Source of the DNA: Anaeramoeba flamelloides
Taxonomy: Eukaryota; Metamonada; Anaeramoebidae
Assembly (NCBI GenBank): GCA_027625915.1
Contig: JANTQA010000070.1
Coordinates: 12,653,001-12,717,000, forward strand
DNA length: 64,000 nucleotides
Direction: 5' to 3'
In this document: piece after piece, positions 1-11,800 of the stretch
How positions within the stretch are numbered: the stretch's first letter is position 1
Layout of the letters: each line of letters starts with the position of its first letter
The notes under the pieces: generated by a model
Databases searched by the model: none
The model's input: only the letters and a program-made list of their open reading frames with translations
Told to the model about the DNA's origin: nothing
Position numbers and translations under genes: made by a program

Positions 1-21
1 ACTTATTAATTTTAATTATAC

Positions 22-2165
22 CATTGTGTAAAGAATTGCTCTATTGCCCCTGGGCGTGGGAGATAAATAAGATTCGCTAATTCTCTAAGAATAATTAAAA
101 TAATAATAATTCAATATTTTTAACAAAGACTTTTTTTGTTTACCTTTAGAAAAGTTCTTAATAAAGTCTCTATTTTAATTTACTCATGATGAAAACACAA
201 GAAAATAAACACACAAATAAATGTATGAAAGAAAAAAACTTCTAAAAATTTGAATTTCCAATAAAACTTAAGGAAATAAGACTGGTATCTAAGAACTAAG
301 GAGAAAAATCTGAAACACAAATTTCCAAAAATATTTTTAATAACCCAGCAAGAATCTATCAAATATTCCCGAAAATACCCGAAAATCGAAAATACTCGAA
401 AATTTTTTAACCAAGAAAAAACACTTTTTGAACAACTTCTAAGAAACTCTAGTGCCAATATACTCAGTTTAAAGGCAAATTTGGAATTTTATTTTTGAAA
501 AAATTTTTTTTTCTGAAAATATCAAAAGTCAAAAAAATTTGAAAGTTTGGGGGAATAGTATCCAACCTATTTTATGTGAAAGGAATTGGTATCTTAGATG
601 AATATAACATTCCTGATCATTTCGAAATGGTATTAACCAAATGTGAGAAAATGTACTTGTAAAGAAAATTTCTAATTGTGTATCATTACCCATAATTTTG
701 TAATCTAAAATACAATCCAAAAATAACCGAGTAATATCTAATCGTACAACACATACCCATATCCTACACGAGGTTACCCAAGCCAAACTTTATTCAACTT
801 CCCATTCCATAAAAGGAACTGGTTTAACCAAAAAATACAAACACAACCCATACCAAACCTAACACAGCACATACCAATACCCTGGCTTATATATACACTT
901 ACCCAAATAAGTACCAAAAATTATTCAAATATACTCAAAAGGTACCAAAACCTCTTTAATGTGGTTTAAAGTAGAAAATTCAAAAAAAATATATTTTGTC
1001 TGAAAGTAAAATTGCTATTTTATCGTTAAATGGAGTATATGGACAATAGGGTTTTTTAGAAATTGTCCATAACATGCTTTTATGTGATTAAAAATTTTTC
1101 GGGTATTTTAGATTTTCAGGTATTTTCCGTAATATTTCAAACACCCACCCAGCAATTTTTTTTAAAAAATTAAAACTAATATTTAAAGATTTGTTTATAT
1201 ATATATCTATAAATTCAACTTAGTATTAATTCCAACAAAATAAAAAAGTTTCATATTTTTTTTTGATTATTTTTTTACAGTTTGTTGATTGTAATAAGTT
1301 GAATGGGTTAATTCCAAATTTTTGGTTTTAAAGAATTAAACTGAAAAAATTTAAAAAAAAAATAATTTATATTTATAAATAAAGATCGATTTTTATAAAT
1401 CTGGCTTATTAAAAAGTCAAATATTCTAAAATTATTAATTATTTTAACATTTTCCAGGAATATTTTAAAAATAGTCTTGTGTGATTTATTTTGAATAAAT
1501 CAATTAAAATTATCATCAAAAAAAAAACATTTGAATTCTAAAAATGGGTATTTACTTGTAATTGAAATTTGTTACTGATTATTCTTTTAGAATTGTCTGG
1601 AGAGAGAGAAAGAAAAAAAAAATAAAATTACCTATATCCTCACGTAAGAAACCTGTTTTCTTTGCAATAGTTGGATAAAGTGTTGGTATAAAAGACTTTA
1701 AAAAAATATGTATCCAAAATTGAATATCTGAGGACTCATTAGTGATAAATTCCAATAAATTATTAAATAATTTCAATCTTTCTTCTTTTGTATTTTTATA
1801 TTTTTCTTTGACAGAGGTACCAAGAACCGGTGCTTTTTTAGAACAATTTATTTATTAATGAATTAGATATTAATAACATAAACAAATAAAAATAAAATAC
1901 AAAAATATTTATTTAAACAATTAAAGAAATAACAGACAAAGAAAAGAATAGAACATACTTGTTATTGGGAGGATTGTTAATCTAACTGAATTTATACCAT
2001 AGTCTTTCATAAAGGGGTCAAAATTAATTACGCTCTGTATTAAGGAAAGTGTTCTATTATCTACATTCTGTCCCAAAGTATTAACAAATAATAATAATAA
2101 TCGAAATCCTTTTTCTCTTATCGCTGGCTTATTATTCACGCTACAAAGAAATCCCATAAGTTCAA
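22..2165 (-). CDS. RalGAP alpha-like protein (TSC2/RalGAP family), N-terminal part, partial
   Basis: Four exons read on the minus strand: 2165-1959, 1832-1632, 1596-1556 and 84-22. Introns are 126 bp, 35 bp and about 1.47 kb, all GT-AG, and the phases agree (1, 1, 0). The first exon reads AIREKGFRLLLLFVNTLGQN, which fits the RALGAPA segment IRREGVRLFLLWLQALQNN. The second, with QFWIHIFLKSFIPTLYPTI, fits the following segment ending in KKYYLPYIFPNIC. The family forms heterodimers that switch off Ral and related small GTPases; the catalytic GAP domain is C-terminal and would lie off the left edge. The true start was not found, because upstream DNA (2166-2740) is low complexity. The last exon (22-84) is assigned on splice phase and an open frame, not on clear similarity. 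The family call is moderately sure; exon borders are inferred. Confidence 0.5.
85..1555 (-). other. 1.47-kb intron of the RalGAP-like gene, containing an inverted-repeat element
   Basis: No coding potential seen. The stretch at about 361-410 and the reverse complement of about 1085-1135 share a pattern of repeated GAAAAT and ACCCGAAAAT units, so the middle of the intron looks like a non-autonomous terminal-inverted-repeat element of roughly 770 bp. The arms are diverged, so the insertion is old. Confidence 0.4.
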
Positions 2166-2741
2166 CTATTGTTAATTTTTTTATATAAAATAAAGATAAT
2201 AAATAAATAAATGTTACAAACAATACTGAATTGACTCTTTTATAAAAAACTAAAAAAAAAAAAAAAAAAAAAGGTAACCAATTCCAATAGAAATAAAATT
2301 TCAAATTATTATTATTTTTTTTAAATAATTAAATAAAAATTTTCAAAAGATTCATTAAAAACATATTCTTTATTCACAGATTTTGAATTTTTTTTTTATA
2401 TCTCAAATTATTAAAAATTTGATCCTATTTTTGTTTTTAATAAGAATAAATTTTTCACTTGAAAATTTTTTTTTTTTAATATTTCATTTAAAATTAAAAG
2501 TTCAGTCTTCAATCTTTAATAAGAAATATATAACTTTATTGTACCATTAGTATAAAAAATCCAAAGAAAGGTACCAGAAATATTTCCAATAAGATAAGTA
2601 CCGCACACCTTTTTTTTTTTTTTTTTTAACTTGCCAATCATAATTCAAAATTATATCAACTCATTAATTATTAAAAAAATTCAGCAAATCAAATCTAAAT
2701 TTTTTTATTGCCCTTTATATATATATATATATATATAAGAA

Positions 2742-4206
2742 ATTTCCAAAAAAGTGGGGCAAATTTGTTTTAAAATATATTTATTAAACCCAATCTTCAT
2801 AAAAGTATTTAAATATACAAAAATCATTAACTACCATTTATTTATTCTGGATAATAATCTATTTTTTTTTCCTCGTATGTTATTACATAAACAAATTATA
2901 TTAAATTTTCTGATCTTGATTTTATCTGATATTTTTTAGGGGTGAAAATTGGTGTGTATTAATTTCTTTTTGATTGAAAGAATCGTTTTCATAACTTGTA
3001 TAATCTCAAAAAATTTTCGAATAGAATCGAAAATTTATAAGATGTTTCCAAAAAAGTAGAACATTATTTTTTACATTTCATGAAAAATCATCTTTGTTTT
3101 ATTGATGGAAGAAGTGTAAATTACACTCTAGATGTCCTTTTACTTAAATTTCCTTTGAGGAAATTTAAGCGTAAAATCATAGATTTCACGATTGTTCAAG
3201 GGAAAGACATACCCATTTTCTTTTATGTTTAAAAAGTGAAAGCCAAAAATTAAAAAGAAAAAAACAAAAAGAAAAAAATAAAAAAAAAAAAAAAGAAATT
3301 TAAAAAGGGTTTATAAGAAGCAATTGGTAAAAAATCAAAAAAAAAAAAAAAAACAATGCTATCTTTAATTAAGAACTCCCAAAATCACAGCCACGATACT
3401 TTTGGTTGATTTAATAATTTGATAATTGATCATGAATGTTCACTTGGGGATCGTTATTTAATTGTTGTAATTTCTTTTTTTTTTTTGATCTTATTTGCTT
3501 TCAACCTTTGGTCATTTTAGCCTTTGCTTTTTAGTTTTTATTTTCAAGTTACTCATACTTTTGTGTTTCAGTGTCACAGTATTAGTAAGTAACCACTTGA
3601 TCTTTTTCCTTTGTAACTCTTCTTCCCAATATAAAGAAGATTCAGCCAGGGGAAAAATGGAAAAAAATAAAAATCATCTTTGTTATCTTGGGTATTCATT
3701 AATTTGACAACATCCAATTAAGTTTAATATTAATAACAATTGAATCAAGGGCTAATGTATTTATTTCACAACATGTTCATTGAAATATTTCCAAAAAATG
3801 AAAAAAAAAATTAGTACTTTTTTTAGTGAAAACAATGTTCGTCAATTTCAATAAAAAAAAAGAAATATGGAAAGGGTACAAAGGATTTTTTAAACAATCA
3901 AGAACATTCATCTTTTTTTATTCTATTGAAAAATTTGTTGAGATTATACAAGTTATGAAAACGATTCTTTCAATCAAAAAGAAATTAATACACACCAATT
4001 TTCACCCCTAAAAAATATCAGATAAAATCAAGATCAGAAAATTTAATATAATTTGTTTATGTAATAACATACGAGGAAAAAAAAAATAGATTATTATCCA
4101 GAATAAATAAATGGTAGTTAATGATTGTTGTATATTTAAATACTTTTTTGAAGATTGGGTTTAATAAATATATTTTAAAACAAATTTGTCACACTTTATT
4201 GGAAAT
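2742..4206. mobile_element. Long inverted-repeat (foldback-like) element, about 1.46 kb
   Basis: The arm at 2742-3025 is repeated in inverse orientation at 3921-4206, with only scattered differences over about 285 bp. The ends read ATTTCCAAAAAAGTGGGGC and, on the other strand, ATTTCCAATAAAGTGTGAC. No transposase is visible inside. A diverged copy of one arm lies at about 33903-34205, in the kinase intron. Parts of the interior (3100-3200 and 3357-3605) recur in inverse orientation at 17035-17560. It is probably a non-autonomous DNA transposon with very long TIRs, possibly nested, since a second ATTTCC-type end occurs at about 3049. Confidence 0.7.
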
Positions 4207-7200
4207 AGCTTCAATGTATTTCCTTTTTAAAAAAGGCAATTTTTTTCATTTTTGGGTGGGACTTCTTTGACTGAAATGGGATTTACTTGAGTATTATATA
4301 GACAGTGCACTTTAATGAACTTTAAGTAATTTTATTACTCGGTTTATAAAAATTGGTTATTTATAAAAAAGGATTTCATTTTGTTTGTTTCTAATTTCAC
4401 AACAATTTTGCTAATATTTCACAATTAAAAATCTTGTAAAAGATTTTTTCCATTTCCGGTATTTTTTTCACTACTATATATATATATTTTTATTTATTTT
4501 TTTTTTTTCGAGTTGTTTTTTGATTCAGATAATTCAATTCATTCACTTGAAACTTTAAAGCAGTATTTTTTTGTTTGCACTCATTTTAATAAAAATATTT
4601 TTAAAAAAAATTTTGAAAACAAATTTCTAATAAAATTTTTTTTGTTAAAAAATATGAAAAGTAAAGAAGGATAAATGATAAACCCCCATCCAATTTAAGA
4701 AGATAAAGAAGAAATAAATCTTCAGAAAATATACTTTTTATGAACTTTAGGGTGATTGGATCTTGTTTGAAATAAATTTATTCAGAAAGGTGCTTTTTCT
4801 TGTTTGGTTGTTAATGAAGAAAAGATTTTTTTCAAATAAAGACTGTCTCAAATCTATTTTTTTGTTTTGTTCAATGATTTAGGACTAATTTCAATGTTCC
4901 ACAAGAACATATTTCGATATTCAAAATATAATTTAATAAAACCAAAAATTGAATCAAAATAAAATGTTCAAAATTCTAAATTTTAAAGAATACACCCTGA
5001 TTTACTTTGGATTCGTTTTCTTTTCACCAATTTAGTAATTAATGGTATTTTTGCTTTCAAAGCTTCAATATTCAGGTGAAACTCAAAAAATATTTTTTAG
5101 TAAGGTTGTTGCAATTAATAATTTTTAAAAATGGAAAATATACCAATTTTCTTAAGAACTACGTTTCAAATTGAAAATTGATTTTCTGTGTACTCTAATC
5201 AGTATTTAAGGGTTGGTAAATCTCACAAATTTTAGTCCAGTTAGATCTAAGAACTAAAAAAATGAAATATTTTTCCAAAAATTGTCTGTCCTCAAAATCG
5301 TTTATGTGATCAAAAAAATGAAAAAGAGGATTGGAAAAAATCTGATTTTTAATAAAATTTTCCTTTAGAACAATTTTCAAAACCCTGTCACCTTGACGAG
5401 AATTTTTTAGGTTTTTAAACAGTTATGGAAAGTAAATTAAGAGGGTTTTAAAAGTTGTTCTAAAGGGTCAAAATGTAGGAAAATTTTATTTTTTCATGAC
5501 AAACTAATCCTTTGTTATTTCTTACAAAGATATGTTTTAATAATAAGATATGAGGGGTGGGTTTGGTATTGTATCGAATTCATTTAAATTCCCATTTCCT
5601 AAAACCTAAAAGATCATTTTTTTTTCTTTCAACTTACAGAATATTTTTTTTGATTTTCAAAAACTCACTAATTTTTACACATATACTTTCCATTAGATCG
5701 TTTAATGCAAAATTCCTAAAAAAGATTTACCGTACGACCCCAGAACAATTTGTCTTGATACTAACCAATGAGTTTTTGAGAGAAATAAGCCAAACAAAAA
5801 AAAATATCACATGAAAATAAAAAAGATGTTTTGTATGTTTATAAGGATCACTTCTGTTCAAAAACCAAGTCGAGTAAATACTATATCGCAAAAGAGTTGT
5901 TATGAACTTCAATTAAAGAAAAAAATAAAAAAGAATCAAAATCAAAAAAATTAAGAAAAAACCACAACTCTTTTATCGGAATTAATCTGATATATAATCA
6001 ATTGTAAAATCCATGTACATTCTCAATAATAAAAAATCATCGAAAATGTGATCTTTTAAAGTTAGAGTTGTTTATTGAAAATGTTTGAAATGATCGTCAT
6101 TTTTTCAGTTAGAAAATTTCGTATATTTTTCTTTTTCATTTTTACGTTTCTTAGCAAGGACTTTGTGTTTGTATATCTCAAAATTTTTTTTTTTTTCATT
6201 TTTCATTAAAAAAATTAAAAAACTGATTTTCTGATCCTACTTGGGGAATATTTTGAAGATCCATTAGTTCTCATTTGAAATGATATTGGATCAAAAGGTA
6301 TTGAGGTTATTTTATAAATCCGAAACATAGTCGTTTAAGTAAATTATTCTTGAATAAAAGAAATTAGATCAAAATTGTTTTGTTTTTAAGATTGATTTTT
6401 ATTTCCAAAATCAACTTTTGACTTCAAAACCGATAGTTTCTAGGGTATACCAAAAAATATTTAACACTATTTGTTGAAAAATAAGTGGAACAAATATTTC
6501 ATTCTTCTTTCCAAAAAAAATTTTCTAAATCATGGAACTTTTCAAATTTAATATTCTGTCCAAGAAGCTTAAATTATTAATTTCCCTTTTTAGAATTGGG
6601 AACTTTTGGTGATTGGATTTAATTCTTTGAGGTATGTTTTTTTTGGAAAGCTGAATGAAAATTTTGATCTTGTTTACTTGAAGTTAACAGTAAAGAGAAA
6701 AAAGGAATGCTTCAAAATCAACAAAAAGAAAAAAAAAAAAAAAAAAGGGAAAGCTATTAAAAAAACGGAGTAAATTTCTTACAAAAGTCTTCATATTCCC
6801 ATCTTGACTGTACAATCTCTTTTGAATAATGAAAGAATTTTTCTGACAACCCAAAAAGGGTGTTATAGTCACTACTTGAAGGAAGCTTGATTTCTTTTTT
6901 TTTTTTTAATTGTTTTTTTCGGATTAAGCAAGAAAAATTAAATTAATTCAAAAAAAAAGAAATGTGAGTTGGTGCGATCTCAGGTGATCAGATCTCTCAG
7001 ATCAAAAATCTAGGAAAAAAAAATTAAACATGATAATTCTTACTATTTTTACGTACGGATGTGACTTTTCCATGAAAAGAAGATGTTAATAAAGAAAAAA
7101 TTTCAGCATAACTGTTTTGAAAGAATTTATTTTGTTCTTCGTTGGTAATTAATGCTATTAAAGTGAAAAAATACAAGAAGAAAAAAAAAATAATAAAGTT

Positions 7201-8853
7201 GATAAATTTTCGTTTTTTTTTCTCAAAATTTGCTTGTTGTAAGATCTTCAATCAAAAAAGATTTCTGCGAGGAAGACTCAAAAAAAAAAGTTACATAAAT
7301 ATTCTGACAAGGACTTTAGTCTCCTCATTGAAGTTTTCGTTTTGTCATAAAAAACGTTCAATTTTTTCTTCAGATTTTTCATTTTTTGGTTGGGGAAAAA
7401 AGAACAAAAATTCTTAAAAAAAAAAAAACTGGAAAAAATAAAAAGAGGGATCACTGTTGGAAACAAAGAAGATTTAGAAATGTTCCAAAAGCTTCAGGGT
7501 GGGTATAATTTTTGTTGTGTCCAAAATATCCTTTCTGGGGTTGTCTGTAATATTTTGGAAAAAAGATTTTTTTTGAAACAATCTCTTTTAATTTTCCATT
7601 TTTTTCTTAATGAGTAATGTTTGAAACAACAAACATTAGAATACAACTCCGTTTTTTTACTTGTAAAACCGACTTTACTTTCTTTTAGTCTATGATTTAA
7701 ATTAGATTGGTGTTAATTCATGAATTTACTTGGGTTTGCTTTTTAGAACATAACAAAATCTCAGTTATTTTCCTTCTTTTCAGATTTTTTTTTACAAATA
7801 GGGTTTTACACAGAAATAATTTGTAATTTGAGTTCTCTATTTTTAAGTTTGGAGACAACACTGGTAATTATTGGGTGAACGAAGAATCCGAAATGAGTGG
7901 ACATTTGCTGAATTAAAAAAAAGTATATTCTACTGCAATAAATCTCAATTAAAATACAAAAAACTATTAATAAAATATAAACTTATTTTTTTTTACATAT
8001 CCACCACTAACAGTAGTGAGTTATTTCAAGTCAAAGTACTTAATAGACTTTTTAGTTGTCACACATATAGGGATTTATCGAAATGATTTATTTAACGAGG
8101 TAAATATTTCTAATTAGACTAGGATTTTGATTCTGAATTACTTTTTTCATTTGGAATGATATTTTCCCAAAGTATATTTTCTTTTGTTTGTTGCAAAATA
8201 TATGGTACCTAATTTTCATTCAGAAATATAAAAAAAAGATTTTGAAAATCATGTAAAAATTTCGAATTTTTTAATTCAAAAAACCAGTATAAATACTAAA
8301 TTTAGGGTAGTTAGAATTGGGTTTTTTTTGGTGATTGGATTTTCATTCTTGACAAGTGATTTTTCTGGAAAATTGAAAAAAAAATTTTGATCTTTTTCAT
8401 CAAGAATTAACAGAAAGAACCAAAATTTCTTCATTTAAAAAAACACAAAAGAGTAATTAGGTTTATTTGGTGGAAATTTGTTGACAAAATAATAATAAAA
8501 AAAAAAAGAGAAAAAAGTGACAATTTTTTATCTACCAGACACAGAGAAACAACTTGGAATAAACCCATAGAAGATCTAATTGATACTAAAATTGAAACTA
8601 ACCATTCTATCAAATTATTCAACCAATTCCAATTCAAATTTGTTATCTTTTATTGATATTTGAATTCTAAATTGGGAAAAAAATTTCTCAGAATTTTCTA
8701 AATTTTGCTTTCCTTAATTGAGTTTTCAAAAAGTAGGTTGTTATTTGTCCATCTTTTTAAAAAAGGGAGATGAAAAAGAAGTAAAAATTATTCCTATTTA
8801 ATACTTAAATCCCAGTATCATTTTTTTCTAATTTGCCTTTTAACGACAAAATA
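4207..8853. other. Gene-poor AT-rich stretch with repeat fragments
   Basis: No convincing gene. About 4285-4480 is a partial copy of the roughly 490-bp TIR element found at 17718-18215 and 20705-21196, with the shared ends AATTAAAAATCTTGT and GGTATTTTTTTCAC. A direct repeat links about 6590-6700 with about 8315-8415 (both carry GGTGATTGGATTT, then TTTTGATCTT, then AACAGAAAGA or a close variant). Open frames here are short and made of poly-F, poly-K and poly-L runs, with no family signal. Confidence 0.5.
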
Positions 8854-11800
8854 ATGGAGAACGATATTGCCTATCAATGTATTTTAAATTTAATTCAGAA
8901 CTCATTTTATTCCCTGAATAAATATTGTAATGACCCAAAAAGACCCATGTCAACAGAAGAATATTTTATTAGAATAACTCCAAACTTTCTCGATAACACG
9001 ATCACCATACACGATTCTGTAAAAAACCAAATTTTTCTTCTTTGTTTTTCTGTTTGTTTTGATTAAAAAAAAAGAAAAATATTTGATCGATCTTCAATTT
9101 TTTAATTTTTGTTTTTTTAGGGGAATGGATTAACAAAAACAGAATTAAAAAAAACTATTGAGATGATTTACAGCAGCTCCGTTCAATCAACAATGGAAGA
9201 AAAAGTACAAATTCAAGAGAAGAGTAAATTAAATTACAACGAAGCTGATATAGAGGTTACTAACAAGATCTTTTCTCCACTCTTTGGTGTTTGTGATCAA
9301 ATTACTATTCAGACTAAAAATGATCAAAGGTATGCTTATTGAAATATGTGGTTTATTTTTTTTTCTTTTTTTTATTTTTAAGGGAGGAAATTAATTTCCT
9401 CTTACAACCGTTATATTTTTTTTAATTTTGTAAATAAACCAAAATTTATTAAATTTTCTTTCAATTCTTTTAAATTCTGGAAAACCTAACTGTGGATTGT
9501 TTTCATTTGAAAGAATGGAGTCGAAATCTTTGATTTTACTCAATTCTTTTGAATTTGGGAAAACCGAATGAAAAGTGTCTGTAGAGTGCCGTAGAGTGTC
9601 GTCGAGTGCCTAGTTTTTCTTGAGGTTTACTGTTTTATTTGTGAAGTTTTCTAGGTTTTTTGAGGTTTTCTATTTTATTTGTGAAGTGTTCTAGGCTTTT
9701 TGAGGTTTTCTATTTTATTTTGAAAATCTATTGATTTTCGAACTAAATAGAAAAATCTAAAAAACCTAACGTAAATCAATTGATTTTTGAAATAAAATAG
9801 AAAACCTCAAAAAACCTAGAACACTTCACATATAAAACAGTAAATTTCAAGAAAACCTAGAACACTTAACAAATAAAATAGAAAAATTCAAGAAAATCGC
9901 CGTTAGTTTTTTTTTTAATTTAAAAGAATTGAATAAAATCTTTGATTTTAAACTATTATTTTGAATCATGGAAAAGTTGGAAACTCTACATCACTTTTTA
10001 ACATAACACAAGATTATTTTAAAATAATAAAAAACCAAAATTATTTATTTAACAGCCAAAAATATTTAATTAATTTTTTTTTTTGAAAGCTAAGCAAAAA
10101 ATCATAACAAAAAATAACAAACTTTCATGAGATATTTTTTATTGGCTATTTTTTGTCATTTTTTTTTCACTAAAGATCATAACCACTCCAAAAAAAAAAT
10201 AACTTACTCAATTTGAATTATTGTTTGGAAAATGAGAAATCTAAACTATCTTTCATAATAATTGGCCAATTAAAAATCAAATTTTAAATAAAAACATTTT
10301 GATAATTGAAGTTATCTATTATAATATAAAAATTTAGATTTTACTATTCAATACTATACTCAAGAGATATTTATTTTTTGTCTAAAAATAAAAGAAAGAA
10401 AAATAAAAAAAACTGTTAAAAAAAATTGGGCCATTTATTTTGAAAGAAGCATTACATGAAAAATAGAAAATTTAAAAAAGTAAAAAAACCCATTTATCGA
10501 TTCTCCTATGATTTGAATAACTAAACCTAATCTCTTTTTCATATTTGAAACCAAATTTTTCATTAATTCATCTGTTACTTCTTTCAAATTTTTCATTTTG
10601 ATTTTCCCTTTTAACAAAAAACTGTTGAAAAAATAAAAAAGAGAAAAAATGATTTATTTGCAAACTTTTCATTGTGAGAGGAAAAACTTCAAAACGATAC
10701 AAAAGCAATTCATTATTCAAATGTAAGGTGGGCCATTTATTATGAAATTTAGTTTATTTTTCTTTCTAGGTGCTATAAATATCACTCTATCGAGAAAAAT
10801 ATCTGTCTTTATTGTTTTGATTTGGAAATAATCACTTTGTTATGTTACGAGTTTGGCCAGGAAGAACGAGAAATATTATATTGTTCGAAGTGATATAAGA
10901 TGATATTGAGCAGTTCGAAGAAAAAGACTATTAATATCATCTTAACACCAGAAAAATATCATATTTTGAGTCTGGAAGGCGATCCAAAAAGAGGAATTAT
11001 AACTGGTGATTTTTGAACAAATGAAAGAATATGAGTTGCTATGCATTTTTTGGAACTCGAAATCTAACTCTACATAACAAGAAGAAAAAAAAATTTAAAT
11101 AAGAGTAAACCAAAAACCAATTTATTATTTTTAAATGGTACTTTGAAGAACTTGTGCTTCAAAGGATCTTAACCCCCCAATGGAGTTATCGTAAACACTG
11201 AAGTTAAATTTTACATTTTCTCTATTAATGACAAAACTTTGTTTAAAATCACACAGAGACAAACTAGATCGTCAAACTTTTCAATGAGTCTCTATCTCCC
11301 CTTTTATTTCATGCTTGTTTAAAAACATCGGAACGCAATCAAACCTAAAATCCAGCATCTATTGTGTGTTCTTAACAATGAATGATTTTGAACTATTCCT
11401 CTAAAAATTCTTAACTTTACGTAACAAAATAAAAGGTTTTCGAATTTTTTCTAATTTCTTAAATTTGTCATTATGTATTTTTTATCACCTTTCCAAATCT
11501 TTTATTAATGAACTCTCTCTCTTTTCGATAAAAAAAAATAGACCAAAAAAAATTTTTTTTTTTAAAAAAATGATATTGCTTTTTTTTGGACAAGAGAAAA
11601 ATGCGGTTTGATTTTAGACATTGTTTATAAGCAAAGAAAGAGAATTCATTACTTTTCCAAACACTCCCCAAATTATCAAGCACTTTTTTTTTTGTTTTTA
11701 TTTATCAATTATTTTGGTTACTTGAACCAAATTAATTTTTCAAATGTTGTAAATCCTCGAGCATAGGGATCTTTTGGGATTTATGAGATTAACTAGCATG

